Source of the DNA: Acidobacteriota bacterium
GTDB lineage: Bacteria; Acidobacteriota; Blastocatellia; RBC074
Length of the DNA: 64,000 nucleotides
NCBI GenBank assembly: GCA_018269055.1
Contig: JAFDVI010000005.1
Coordinates: forward strand, 291,637 to 355,636
Direction of reading: 5' to 3'
Part shown: positions 36,622-50,235 of the stretch, one piece after another
How positions within the stretch are numbered: position 1 is the stretch's first letter
Layout of the letters: each line of letters starts with the position of its first letter
Translations under genes and position numbers: made by a program
Notes under the pieces: model-generated
Told to the model about the DNA's origin: nothing
The model's input: only the letters and a program-made list of their open reading frames with translations
Databases searched by the model: none

Positions 36622-37857
36622 ATGCAAACCAGAGAAATTGTAGTTCCGACATCCACGATTTCCATGTTACGCAAGCCAGACCCGCTGGCCGATACGCGAA
36701 TGACGGTTTCGATGGGACCGCAACATCCTTCAACACACGGCGTGTTGCGACTGGAATTGGTGCTGGACGGGGAAACCGTGGTCAAAGCCATTCCAGACAT
36801 CGGGTACCTGCACACCGGCATGGAAAAGACGATGGAGAAGGAAAAGTGGCAGCAGGTGGTCACCATCACCTGCCGGATGGATTATCTCAATTCGATGGGC
36901 AACGATCTGGGGTATTGCCTGGCGGTTGAGAAACTGATGGGCGTCGAGGTGCCGGAACGCGCAAAAGTGTTACGCGTGTTACTGACAGAATTGAACCGCT
37001 TGGCTTCGCATCTGGTCTGGTTCGGCACGCACGCGATGGACATTGGGGCAATGACCGGATTCTTTTATGCCTTCACGGAGCGCGAACGGATTCTGGACAT
37101 TTTCGAAAACGCAAGCGGCGCGCGGTTGCACCAGAGCTACTTCATCATTGGAGGCACGCGTTGGGATGTTCCGGACAATTTCATCCCGCAAGTCAAAGAG
37201 TTTCTGGACGGATTTCCGAAATTCCTGGATGAGTGCAAACGGCTGGTGACGGGCAACAAGATTTTCCAGCGCCGCACAAAAGGCGTTGGTGTTATCAGTA
37301 AAGAAGATGCCATTGATTGGGCGCTTTCCGGGCCGACAATTCGGGGCAGCGGCGTCAATTGGGACATTCGCAAATCGGAGCCATATTCCGGCTACGACAC
37401 ATACGATTTCGATGTACCGGTTTACGATGGATGCGATGTCTGGTCACGTTATCTGGTTCGCATGGACGAATTCCATGAAAGCTGGAAGATTTGCTGTCAG
37501 GCGCTTGAACGGTTGAAAACGCCCGGATCGGTCAAATCCGATCATCCGAAACTGCAATTGCCGGAACGCGATCTGATGAAACAGCACATTGATGTGATGA
37601 TTCATCACTTCTTGTTGGCTTCCGAAGGATTCACCGTGCCGGTCGGCGAAGTCTATCAATCCATCGAATCGGCGCGCGGCGAAATCGCCTATTACGTGGT
37701 CAGCGATGGTGGCGAACGTCCGTATCGTGTTCGCGTCCGCACGCCGTCTTATGTCAACCTTTCGGCGTTGCCCGCGATGGTCGAAGGCTCGCTGATTGCC
37801 GATGTGGTCGCCGTCATCGGTAGCATTGATATTGTTCTTGGAGACGTAGACAGATAG
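36622..37857 (+). CDS. nuoD: NADH-quinone oxidoreductase subunit D
   Basis: 411 residues. The family motif MGPQHPSTHGVLRLEL near residue 31 is followed by IGYLHTGMEK, whose His supports quinone binding. The central RIL...GARLHQSYF, the C-terminal ESARGEIAYYVVSDGG and the final IGSIDIVLGDVDR match the 49-kDa subunit. It forms the quinone-reduction site with NuoB and is homologous to the large subunit of NiFe hydrogenases without the metal cysteines. A repeat element of about 70 bp separates it from nuoE. Confidence 0.97.
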   Translation: MQTREIVVPTSTISMLRKPDPLADTRMTVSMGPQHPSTHGVLRLELVLDGETVVKAIPDIGYLHTGMEKTMEKEKWQQVVTITCRMDYLNSMGNDLGYCLAVEKLMGVEVPERAKVLRVLLTELNRLASHLVWFGTHAMDIGAMTGFFYAFTERERILDIFENASGARLHQSYFIIGGTRWDVPDNFIPQVKEFLDGFPKFLDECKRLVTGNKIFQRRTKGVGVISKEDAIDWALSGPTIRGSGVNWDIRKSEPYSGYDTYDFDVPVYDGCDVWSRYLVRMDEFHESWKICCQALERLKTPGSVKSDHPKLQLPERDLMKQHIDVMIHHFLLASEGFTVPVGEVYQSIESARGEIAYYVVSDGGERPYRVRVRTPSYVNLSALPAMVEGSLIADVVAVIGSIDIVLGDVDR

Positions 37858-37930
37858 TTCGCAGTTCACAGTTGGCAGTTTGCAGCGACCTGCGGTGCTA
37901 ATCTGTGAACCGTGAACAGCGAACTGTGAA
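37858..37930. repeat. Inverted repeat of GTTCACAG/CTGTGAAC units in the nuoD-nuoE gap
   Basis: The sequence begins AGTTCGCAGTTCACAGTTGG and ends with CTGTGAACCGTGAACAGCGA plus a further CTGTGAAC. The short GTTCAC/GTGAAC units pair across the centre in several registers. It fills almost the whole 79-bp gap. Confidence 0.6.
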
Positions 37931-37936
37931 CCGAAC

Positions 37937-38401
37937 ATGTTTACTCAAGCAAACGAAACAAAACTCGACGAACTCATCACACATTATCCGGTCAAACGGT
38001 CGGCAGTGCTTCCGGCGCTTTACATCGCACAGGAAGAGCACGGTTACGTCACGGACGACGATGTGAAATACATTGCCCAGCGGTTGGACATGCGCGTCAA
38101 CGAAGTCGAAGAAGTCGTCACCTTTTACACGATGTACTCGCGTAAACCTGTTGGCCAGTATAAGTTGCAGGTTTGTCGTACGCTTTCATGTGCCTTACTC
38201 GGCGCGGAAAAGATTGCCGAACACATTGAACACAAACTCGATATCGGGATCGGCGAAACGACCAAAGACGGCAAATTCACGCTGATGGAAGTCGAGTGTC
38301 TGGGATATTGCGATCTGGCTCCGTGTTTGCAAGTCAATTTTGATTACCACGAAAAAGTGACGACCGAAGACGTTGACGGGTTGATCGAGGGGTTGAAGTA
38401 G
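37937..38401 (+). CDS. nuoE: NADH-quinone oxidoreductase subunit E
   Basis: 154 residues. The thioredoxin-like 24-kDa fold carries the [2Fe-2S] N1a ligands in CRTLSC (C-x4-C) and CLGYC (C-x3-C). The helical N-terminus (KRSAVLPALYIAQEEHGYV) is typical. NuoE partners NuoF and NuoG in the NADH dehydrogenase module. The gene is followed by an 89-bp gap with a double palindrome before nuoF. Confidence 0.97.
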   Translation: MFTQANETKLDELITHYPVKRSAVLPALYIAQEEHGYVTDDDVKYIAQRLDMRVNEVEEVVTFYTMYSRKPVGQYKLQVCRTLSCALLGAEKIAEHIEHKLDIGIGETTKDGKFTLMEVECLGYCDLAPCLQVNFDYHEKVTTEDVDGLIEGLK

Positions 38402-38411
38402 TACGAGTTCT

Positions 38412-38468
38412 GAGTACCGCCTTAAGGCGGCCTGAACTAGCTAGGCCTGCCGCCTAAAGGCGGTACTC
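38412..38468. repeat. REPIN-like double palindrome in the nuoE-nuoF gap
   Basis: Arms 38412-38431 and 38449-38468 pair over 20 bp with one difference. Each contains the inner palindrome CCGCCTtaAGGCGG (or with one base changed). The inner stem matches the solo hairpin at 42268 and the elements at 44151 and 46716. Confidence 0.8.
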
Positions 38469-38490
38469 AAAGCCCAACACGCGAACTGCT

Positions 38491-39771
<1,281 letters not shown>

Positions 39772-39791
39772 ATTTTTTGTTCACCTCTCTT

Positions 39792-42242
39792 ATGGAAACA
39801 GTCAAGCTAACAATCAACGGACAGGAAATGACTGCGCCGAAAGGCGAGTTGCTGATCGAAGCCTGCGAAATGAACGGCGTGTATCTGCCGCGTTTCTGTC
39901 ACCATCGCGGTTTGACGCCACAGGCTTCGTGCCGCATGTGCGTGGTGCGCGTGGACAATCCGAAAATTCCCAAGCTGCAAACCGCCTGCACAATGCCGGT
40001 GACAGACGGAATGGTTGTCACCACCGAATCCCAAGAAGTCGAAGAAACGCGCGCGGCGATGATCGAATTCTTGCTCTCGAACCATCCGGTGGATTGCCCT
40101 GTCTGCGACCGCGCTGGCGAATGCGAGTTACAGGATCAGACTTACGGTTTCGGCGAAGACCGCATTCGTTCGCAGTTTGACGACAAGGAAAATTACCTGG
40201 AACGCCAGATTTCGCCGTTCATTTACAATGATCCGCAGCGCTGCGTGACCTGCAAACGCTGCACGCGCGTGTGCGAAGAGTGGATGGATGAAAACGCGAT
40301 TACAACCATCAATCGCGGCTCGGCGACGTTGATCAGCAGCTTCGGCGGTTGGGTGGAATGTTCGGATTGCGGAAATTGCGTGGATGTTTGTCCGACCGGA
40401 ACGCTGCTGCACGTGCCGTACAAATACGTGGCGCGTCCCTGGGATTTGAAACAAACGGCGACGGTCTGCAATTTCTGTTCGGACGGCTGTTCGATTCTGG
40501 CTGGTACGCGCAGCGAAAAACTGATTCGCGCCGTCGCGCGCGATGGCCGAGGCCGCACCGCAGGCGGAATCAATCACGATTTTCTGTGCGCGCTTGGCCG
40601 CTACACAGTTGATTTTGTTCACAGCAAAAAGCGCATTGATCGCCCGATGATTCGTCGCGGAGAACATCTGGCGCCGACCACCTGGGATGACGCGCTGAGC
40701 TTCGCGGCAAAACGCCTGGACGAAATCAAAGCGCAAAGCGGCGGGCAAAGTTTGGGCGTCATCAGCGCCGCACGGCTGCTCAATGAAGATCAACGCACGC
40801 TGTTGCGGTTTGCCAACAATGTGCTGGAAACCAAACACGCCGATTATTACCACGATGAAGACGAATGCGATCTGGCTTCGTTCTTCCGTTACGGCGCGCC
40901 GACGATTGCGACGCAGGAAAACATCCAGAACGCCGATGCGATTTTGCTGATCGGTTCCGATCCGAACGAAGAAAATCCGCTGACGGCGTTTTCCATCCGT
41001 TGGGCGGTTCGACAGGAAGCCGCGCGGTTGTTGATCGTCAACTCCGTGCCTTCGCGGCTGGAACGCCAAGCGAACGTTGCCGTACGAGTGCGAGGGGGAA
41101 GTGAAGGCGCGATTGTCCAGGCCTTGCTTGATGAATCGAAGCTGGCGGATGCCGCCGATGCGATGGGCGCGAGCGCCGATGATTTGAAAGCGATCCGCAG
41201 GATCATTCATGAAAGCGGCAAAGTTGTGGTCATCTTCGGCGACGAATTGCGCGGAGCGGCAGTGGAATCGTTGGCATTGCTGGAAGAAGCATTGGCTGTA
41301 CCGAGCGCCGAAGCTGCGGATGCCGCGAAGAAGGCTTACATTGATTCGCTGCAACGCGAAGTGAAATCCTCAAACTCCACGCAAAAACCTTCGATCAACG
41401 AAAATCCGTACACGTACATCGTCGAACATCCAACGCTGGAAATTGGCGCTGACCCGGCCAGAACGGAAACCAAATTTTCGTTCGTGCCGCTGGTTCGGTA
41501 CTCGAATTCGATGGGCGCGGGCGCGATGGGGATTGCCAGCGGGTTGACCGGCGGAATGTCCGCGCAGGCGATGTTGAACGGCGCTGGCGGCGGCATCAAG
41601 GCGTTGCTGATTGCCGGTGAAGACGTGGTTTTCAAAGCGAACGGCGATGCCGCGTTGGTGAAATCGCAACTTGGCAAACTGGATTTCCTGATTGTGCAGG
41701 ATATGTTTCTGACCGAAACCGCCGCGTTGGCCGATGTGGTGTTTCCTGCAACCAGCTTTGCCGAATCCCAGGGAACACAAATTAACAACGGGCTGCAAAT
41801 TCAATTCGTTCGCCGCACGATTCCGCCTGTCGGACAGGCTCGCCCGGATTGGATGATCGTTTCGCAACTGGCGAAACTGATGGGCGCGGATTTGGGTTAT
41901 CAGGGACAGCTCAAGAACGTTTTTAAGGAAATTGTCGAAAACCTGCCGGGTTTTGCGGGACTTTCGCACAACCAATTGGTCAACGAAGGCGCGACGCAAA
42001 TTAAACTGTCGCCGGTTGATCCGGGCAAAATCAACCGCGCGGATTTGGCCGAGCGTCTGGCCGGTCAAGTTGCCAAGATCAATCGCTCGGTTACGGTGGA
42101 CACCTCCGAACTGGCGGCGAAAGCCGGTTCGCGATTGCAGCAACGCTACGTGCAGATTACGCGGTATTCCGAAATGCTGACACCTTCGCTTTCGCAATCC
42201 GCCGAAAGCGAAACTGGCAAAGTGTTGATGTTCCCGGCTTAA
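39792..42242 (+). CDS. nuoG: NADH-quinone oxidoreductase subunit G with N7 cluster motif
   Basis: 816 residues from ATG 39792; a TTG start at 39777 is possible but unneeded. The N-terminal [2Fe-2S] domain has C36, C47, C50 and C66. Next come DCPVCDRAGECELQDQ (N5 region) and two ferredoxin-type groups, CVTCKRCTRVC and CSDCGNCVDVCP (N4 and accessory). A molybdopterin-oxidoreductase-like domain follows, in which C226, C229, C233 and C266 (CNFCSDGC then DFLCALG) match the pattern that holds the extra N7 cluster in Escherichia coli. The remaining 500 residues form the degenerate molybdopterin fold. NuoG relays electrons from N3 toward NuoI, which is not in this operon. Confidence 0.95.
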   Translation: METVKLTINGQEMTAPKGELLIEACEMNGVYLPRFCHHRGLTPQASCRMCVVRVDNPKIPKLQTACTMPVTDGMVVTTESQEVEETRAAMIEFLLSNHPVDCPVCDRAGECELQDQTYGFGEDRIRSQFDDKENYLERQISPFIYNDPQRCVTCKRCTRVCEEWMDENAITTINRGSATLISSFGGWVECSDCGNCVDVCPTGTLLHVPYKYVARPWDLKQTATVCNFCSDGCSILAGTRSEKLIRAVARDGRGRTAGGINHDFLCALGRYTVDFVHSKKRIDRPMIRRGEHLAPTTWDDALSFAAKRLDEIKAQSGGQSLGVISAARLLNEDQRTLLRFANNVLETKHADYYHDEDECDLASFFRYGAPTIATQENIQNADAILLIGSDPNEENPLTAFSIRWAVRQEAARLLIVNSVPSRLERQANVAVRVRGGSEGAIVQALLDESKLADAADAMGASADDLKAIRRIIHESGKVVVIFGDELRGAAVESLALLEEALAVPSAEAADAAKKAYIDSLQREVKSSNSTQKPSINENPYTYIVEHPTLEIGADPARTETKFSFVPLVRYSNSMGAGAMGIASGLTGGMSAQAMLNGAGGGIKALLIAGEDVVFKANGDAALVKSQLGKLDFLIVQDMFLTETAALADVVFPATSFAESQGTQINNGLQIQFVRRTIPPVGQARPDWMIVSQLAKLMGADLGYQGQLKNVFKEIVENLPGFAGLSHNQLVNEGATQIKLSPVDPGKINRADLAERLAGQVAKINRSVTVDTSELAAKAGSRLQQRYVQITRYSEMLTPSLSQSAESETGKVLMFPA

Positions 42243-42267
42243 CGAAGTTCATCGCTGAAGACTCAAG

Positions 42268-42281
42268 CCGCCTGCAGGCGG
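42268..42281. repeat. Solo CCGCCT/AGGCGG palindrome in the nuoG-nuoH gap
   Basis: CCGCCTGCAGGCGG is a perfect 14-bp palindrome. It equals the inner stem of the double elements at 38412, 44151 and 46716, so it looks like a single copy of the same unit. Confidence 0.6.
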
Positions 42282-42299
42282 AGCTACAAACAAAATCAA

Positions 42300-43454
42300 A
42301 TGTCATCGCTGATTAACTCAATTGATTTTCCCTTCATCCTCGGAGCGCTGATCAAAGTTGTGATCTTCTGGATCGTCATCATGATCATCTGCGCTTACGC
42401 GGTGTATGCCGAACGGCGTGTGCTGGCTGTGATTCAGAACCGCCTGGGGCCGAACCGCGTCGGTTGGCAAGGTTTGCTGCAACCGTTTGCCGATCTGATC
42501 AAGTTCATCTTCAAGGAAGACATCATCCCGATGTCGGTCAATCGCGCGCTGTATGTGAGCGCGCCGATCATCGCGCTGGTTCCGGCGATGATGGTGCTGA
42601 TCGTCTATCCCTTTGGCCCGGACAATTTGCCTTTGCCTGGCGGAGCGTTTTTGACGCAACTCGCCAATGATCTGGTGACGAAACTGGGATTGGATTGGAA
42701 CATTGATTTGCGATATGTGGATTTGCACGTCACGCATTTCAATGTCGGCATCCTTTATGTCTTTGCGATGACAGGTTTAGGCGTATACGGAATCGTGGTC
42801 GCGGGATGGGCGTCGAATTCCAAATACAGCCTGCTCGGTGGATTGCGCTCGTCAGCGCAGATGGTCAGTTATGAACTGGGGCTTTCGCTGTCGGTCGTTT
42901 GTGTTTTGCTGATGGCCGGAACGCTCGACCTGAGCGAAATCGTCAAACAGCAATCCGGCTGGTACGGAATGCGCTGGAATATCTTTGGCGGAGTTTCAGC
43001 AGGCACGGGATTGAAAAGTCTGGCCATGGCAATTCCTGCAATTATCGGTTTTTTCATCTACCTGATCAGCGCAATTGCCGAAACCAACCGCGTGCCGTTT
43101 GACTTGCCCGAAGCCGAAACCGAACTCGTTGCCGGATTCCATACCGAATACAGCGCGTTGAAGTTCGCGCTCTTTTTCATTGCCGAATACGTCAACATGA
43201 CGACGGTTTCCGTGCTGGCCACATCGCTGTTTCTGGGCGGTTGGAACGGCCCGTTTGTCGAAACTTTGCCGTGGTTGGGGCCGATTTACTTCCTGAGCAA
43301 AGTCTTCTTCTTCCTGTTCCTGTACATCTGGTTACGCGGAACGCTGCCGCGTTTTCGGTACGATCAATTGATGAATTTCGGCTGGAAGTTTTTGTTGCCT
43401 GCGGCGCTGTTCAACATTGCGCTGGCCGCGATTATTGCGGTGCTGGTTTACTAG
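42300..43454 (+). CDS. nuoH: NADH-quinone oxidoreductase subunit H
   Basis: 384 residues with eight to nine membrane helices. Conserved complex I stretches are present: AERRVLAVIQNRLGPNRVGWQGLLQPFADLIKFIFKEDI in the first loop, then AETNRVPFDLPEAETELVAGFHTEYSALKFALFFIAEY, the loop closing the quinone chamber. It ends at FIYLWLRGTLPRFRYDQLM-like residues. In most operons nuoI follows here. Instead there is an 85-bp gap with a palindrome, then nuoJ. Confidence 0.97.
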   Translation: MSSLINSIDFPFILGALIKVVIFWIVIMIICAYAVYAERRVLAVIQNRLGPNRVGWQGLLQPFADLIKFIFKEDIIPMSVNRALYVSAPIIALVPAMMVLIVYPFGPDNLPLPGGAFLTQLANDLVTKLGLDWNIDLRYVDLHVTHFNVGILYVFAMTGLGVYGIVVAGWASNSKYSLLGGLRSSAQMVSYELGLSLSVVCVLLMAGTLDLSEIVKQQSGWYGMRWNIFGGVSAGTGLKSLAMAIPAIIGFFIYLISAIAETNRVPFDLPEAETELVAGFHTEYSALKFALFFIAEYVNMTTVSVLATSLFLGGWNGPFVETLPWLGPIYFLSKVFFFLFLYIWLRGTLPRFRYDQLMNFGWKFLLPAALFNIALAAIIAVLVY

Positions 43455-43461
43455 AAATGTA

Positions 43462-43527
43462 CGGCGGGTTTTTCAACCTGCCGAGATTTTGTCAGTGAGA
43501 GATTCGGGCAGATTGAAAAATCTGCCC
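43462..43527. repeat. REPIN-like double palindrome at the expected nuoI position
   Basis: Arms 43462-43483 and 43506-43527 (22 bp) differ at five positions. These form three compensatory pairs of the inner hairpin: first with last, seventh with sixteenth, and fifth with eighteenth (G-T against A-T). The element fills the space between nuoH and nuoJ. Confidence 0.82.
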
Positions 43528-43539
43528 TGCACTCTGGTT

Positions 43540-44142
43540 ATGGAACAACTCGCTCAAATCCAAGTTACGCATCTTTTCTTTCTGGCGTTTGCGTCGCTGG
43601 CGGTGGTCGCTGCTTTTAACGTCATCCTGCAACGCAACCCGATTTACAGCGCCATCGGCTTAATCGTCGTGCTGTGCTGTCTGGCTGGACTGTTTTTGAC
43701 CCTGTCCGCGCAGTTCATTGCCGCGATTCAGATCATCGTGTACGCCGGAGCGATTATGGTCTTATTCGTCTTCGTCATTATGCTGCTCAACATACGCGAA
43801 GAAGAATCCAAAATTGACCGCCAAAAATATCTGAAGTTTCTGGCCGTGCCGCTGTTTCTGGCCTTGATTGCCGAAGTAATGGCGGTGCTGAAAACGCTGG
43901 GCAATCCGCCCGCTTCGCCAAATGTTCCCGGCACAGTCGAATCGTTGGCCGAAGGAATGTTCAGCACGTATGTGCTGCCGTTTGAAGCGACGTCGGTGCT
44001 GATCCTGATGGCGATTGTCGGCTCGATGCTGCTGGCGCGGCGCGAGAGCAAAGAAGAGGCGGACAGCATCGAAGCCGCGTTGACCGCCGCCAATGAACCG
44101 ACCGAGATCGAAGAACATTCCGAAGAGGAGGTACACGCCTGA
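43540..44142 (+). CDS. nuoJ: NADH-quinone oxidoreductase subunit J
   Basis: 200 residues from ATG 43540. Five membrane helices are visible, including the conserved QFIAAIQIIVYAGAIMVLFVFVIMLLN segment with its mid-membrane pi-bulge region (YAGAIMVLF). The C-terminus is an acidic tail (EEHSEEEVHA). NuoJ lies next to NuoK and NuoA at the base of the membrane arm. The longer frame from 43417 overlaps nuoH and the palindrome and is rejected. Confidence 0.95.
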   Translation: MEQLAQIQVTHLFFLAFASLAVVAAFNVILQRNPIYSAIGLIVVLCCLAGLFLTLSAQFIAAIQIIVYAGAIMVLFVFVIMLLNIREEESKIDRQKYLKFLAVPLFLALIAEVMAVLKTLGNPPASPNVPGTVESLAEGMFSTYVLPFEATSVLILMAIVGSMLLARRESKEEADSIEAALTAANEPTEIEEHSEEEVHA

Positions 44143-44150
44143 TAGAGTTT

Positions 44151-44212
44151 GTAGTCCAGCCTTTAGGCGGAATCTTTCGACAGCGATTGCTTCCGCCTAA
44201 AGGCGGGACTAC
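44151..44212. repeat. REPIN-like double palindrome in the nuoJ-nuoK gap
   Basis: Arms 44151-44172 and 44191-44212 pair over 22 bp with one difference. The outer ends read GTAGTCC and GGACTAC, and the inner palindrome is GCCTttAGGC. Confidence 0.8.
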
Positions 44213-44229
44213 GAACAGGGTGAAAAGTT

Positions 44230-44532
44230 ATGGTTCCGCTTTCCTGGTATCTGGCGCTGAGCGCCGTGTTGTTCACTATCGGCGTTGTCGGCGTCGTGAT
44301 TCAACGCAACGCCATTGTCTTGTTTATGTGCATTGAGCTGATGCTGAACGCCGTCAACCTGACGTTGGTGGCGTTTTCGCGTTTCTTGGGCGATGTGACC
44401 GGGCAGTTGTTTGTGTTCATTGTGATGACGGTTGCCGCCGCCGAAGCCGCCGTCGGATTGGCCGTCATCATTTCGCTGTTCCGCACGCGCGAAACGCTCA
44501 ATGTGGACGAAGCAGATTTACTCAAGCTTTAG
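44230..44532 (+). CDS. nuoK: NADH-quinone oxidoreductase subunit K
   Basis: 100 residues, standard length, three membrane helices. The conserved glutamates are in [12 protein letters not shown] (second helix) and [13 protein letters not shown] (third helix), both needed for proton movement in this MrpC-like subunit. The stop is 78 bp before nuoL. Confidence 0.97.
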   Translation: MVPLSWYLALSAVLFTIGVVGVVIQRNAIVLFMCIELMLNAVNLTLVAFSRFLGDVTGQLFVFIVMTVAAAEAAVGLAVIISLFRTRETLNVDEADLLKL

Positions 44533-44544
44533 GGGATAGGAGTC

Positions 44545-44588
44545 GGGAGTTAGGAGATAGCACCAAGTTATCCTACCTCCCATCTCCC
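44545..44588. repeat. Short inverted repeat GGGAG.../...CTCCC in the nuoK-nuoL gap
   Basis: GGGAGTTAGGAGATAG at 44545 pairs loosely with CTACCTCCCATCTCCC ending at 44588, with twelve of sixteen positions complementary. Its purine-rich left and pyrimidine-rich right arms place it with the near-tandem class of elements. Confidence 0.5.
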
Positions 44589-44609
44589 AACCACCAACTT
44601 CTGGTTCTT

Positions 44610-46712
<2,103 letters not shown>

Positions 46713-46715
46713 TTT

Positions 46716-46764
46716 GTAGTCCCGCCTTCAGGCGGCGAAAAATTCCGGCTAAAACCGGTACTAC
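46716..46764. repeat. REPIN-like double palindrome in the nuoL-nuoM gap
   Basis: Arms share GTAGT and CTAC ends. Inner stems differ by a compensatory C-G/G-C exchange: CCGCC...GGCGG in the left arm and CCGG...CCGG in the right. Confidence 0.75.
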
Positions 46765-46779
46765 GAACAGGCTAAATTT

Positions 46780-48333
<1,554 letters not shown>

Positions 48334-48342
48334 GTGGAATCC

Positions 48343-48424
48343 GACAGGATTAACAAGATGTACAAGATTGGCTTTTTCGATTTTGGTCAGGAGTTTTCAT
48401 CCTGTTGATCCTGTAAATCCTGTC
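48343..48424. repeat. Inverted repeat of ACAGGATT units in the nuoM-nuoN gap
   Basis: The left arm starts GACAGGATTAACAAGATGTA and the right arm is ATCCTGTTGATCCTGTAAAT followed by CCTGTC. It is the same kind of element as 21709-21796. Confidence 0.75.
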
Positions 48425-48464
48425 TAAAAAGTTTTCGGGCAGATATTGAATCCCTAGAACGACA

Positions 48465-49997
48465 ATGCAACTCAACTCTCTCAATCTGAATTACTGGGCC
48501 ATCGCTCCCGAAGTCATCGCTTCGGTCGCAGCGGTGCTGATCATGTTGGTGGATGCGTTTTCCAAAAAAGGAGCGCGCAAAATCAACGCCGGAATTACGC
48601 TGGTCGGTTTGGGGCTGGCTTTGATTGCTGTCGCCGGGCTGAGTTCGGTTGGCGTAGGCAGCTACTTTTCCGGTATGGTTGTGGTGGACCCGATTCGCGT
48701 GTTCTTTTCGGTGACCATCCTGCTCGTTTCCATCGTGGTGACGCTGTTGGCCAGCCAGTTTTTGCGCGACGAAGCTTTGCCGCCCGGAGAATTTTTTGCG
48801 CTGATTTTGTTTGCGACGACCGGAATGTTGTTGCTGGCTGGAGCAGGCGATCTGGTCACGGTCTTTTTGGGATTGGAAATTGCTTCGATTACGACCTACG
48901 TGATGGCTGGCTATCGTCGTTATGATGCGCGCGCCAGCGAATCGTCGCTGAAATACTTCCTGCTGGGTTCGTTCGCCACGGCGTTTTTGTTATACGGAAT
49001 GGCCTTGGTTTACGGGGCGACGCGCACGACGACAATCGCTGGAATCAATCAGGCAATTACCGATGGCAAAGTTGAATTTCCGGCCTTGTTAATGGTTGGT
49101 GCCGCGTTGATGCTGGTCGGATTCGGATTCAAAATCGCCAGCGCGCCTTTCCATTTGTGGACGCCCGATGTGTACGAAGGCGCTCCGACGATCGTCACAG
49201 GCTTCATGGGAACGGCTCCGAAGGCTGCAGTCTTTGCTGCCTTTCTGCACGTGTTTACCCAAGGCTTCAATGCCGGAGGTCAGCTAGGCGCGGATTTGCA
49301 TCATGTCTGGGTGACTGTGGTGGCAATCATTGCTGCGCTGACGATGACGGTTGGCAACGTCGTTGCTCTATCGCAGAAAAACATCAAACGCATGCTGGCG
49401 TATTCGTCTATCGCTCACGCCGGGTACGCGCTGGTCGGATTTCTCACCAGCGAAGCCGCGCCTGTGGCGTTTTACATGCTGGTGTATTCGTTGATGAGCG
49501 TTGGCGCGTTTGCGGTGATTCAGTTGCTGGCGCGCGCAGGCGACCAGAAAACCGAAACCGCGGATTATGCCGGAATCGGATTTGTCTCGCCGGGATTAAG
49601 CTTTGCGCTGGCGATTTTTCTGTTCAGTTTGGCGGGTATTCCACCGACCGCAGGGTTCATCAGCAAATTTTTTATCTTCAAATCCACCTGGGATTTCACG
49701 GCACCCTGGAGCGGACAACATTCCCTGCGTTGGTTGGTGGTTGTGGCAGTCATCAACAGCATCATTTCGGTGTATTACTACTTGTACCCGATCGTGGTGA
49801 TGTTTTTCCGTCCGCTGGTTCCAGGATTTGTGAAGCCCCGCGTCAGCACAATGACGGCAGTGGCCTTGGTCCTGGCGCTGATTGGAACGCTGTATTTGGG
49901 AATCCTTCCGAACCGCGTGATGAGCGCAATTGGTGGAACGGAGTCGAGTAGCGCTCAAAGGGTTTCCACTCCGTCAAATCAGGCAATGGCAAGGTGA
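48465..49997 (+). CDS. nuoN: NADH-quinone oxidoreductase subunit N
   Basis: 510 residues, about fourteen membrane helices. Diagnostic segments are FLGLEIASITTYVMAGYRRYDARASESSLKYFLLGSFATAFLLYG, GFGFKIASAPFHLWTPDVYEGAPTIVTGFMGTAPKAAVF and NIKRMLAYSSIAHAGYAL. It completes the set of three antiporter-like subunits and the operon. A strong terminator follows 24 bp after the stop. Confidence 0.97.
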   Translation: MQLNSLNLNYWAIAPEVIASVAAVLIMLVDAFSKKGARKINAGITLVGLGLALIAVAGLSSVGVGSYFSGMVVVDPIRVFFSVTILLVSIVVTLLASQFLRDEALPPGEFFALILFATTGMLLLAGAGDLVTVFLGLEIASITTYVMAGYRRYDARASESSLKYFLLGSFATAFLLYGMALVYGATRTTTIAGINQAITDGKVEFPALLMVGAALMLVGFGFKIASAPFHLWTPDVYEGAPTIVTGFMGTAPKAAVFAAFLHVFTQGFNAGGQLGADLHHVWVTVVAIIAALTMTVGNVVALSQKNIKRMLAYSSIAHAGYALVGFLTSEAAPVAFYMLVYSLMSVGAFAVIQLLARAGDQKTETADYAGIGFVSPGLSFALAIFLFSLAGIPPTAGFISKFFIFKSTWDFTAPWSGQHSLRWLVVVAVINSIISVYYYLYPIVVMFFRPLVPGFVKPRVSTMTAVALVLALIGTLYLGILPNRVMSAIGGTESSSAQRVSTPSNQAMAR

Positions 49998-50021
49998 ACA
50001 AATCTCAATTGCAAAATATCC

Positions 50022-50052
50022 GGGGAGCTTAACGCTCCCCATTTTTGTTTTT
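50022..50052 (+). terminator. Rho-independent terminator of the nuo operon
   Basis: GGGGAGC at 50022 and GCTCCCC ending at 50040 form a 7-bp perfect stem with a 5-base loop, followed by ATTTTTGTTTTT. Confidence 0.9.
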
Positions 50053-50103
50053 CGAGCACTGTTTTAAGTCGGTTTTCGGTTGGATATCTGGGAATTCAAG
50101 AAC

Positions 50104-50201
50104 TCAACACAAAGGATCGGAGGAACAAAGGTTCAAAGGGACTTTTCACTGCTTGTTGGAATCCTTCTTTGATCCTTTGACTCTTGGTTCCTTTGTGTTG
50201 A
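50104..50201. repeat. Inverted repeat of CAAAGGA-type units
   Basis: The left arm begins TCAACACAAAGGATCGGAGG; the right arm, ending TTCCTTTGTGTTGA at 50201, is its imperfect reverse complement over about 38 bp. It lies between the nuo terminator and the small membrane protein gene, and its arms hold several AAAGG/CCTTT units. Confidence 0.72.
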
Positions 50202-50235
50202 TCCCTATATCAAGCTGAAATCCGACCAAGAAGGC

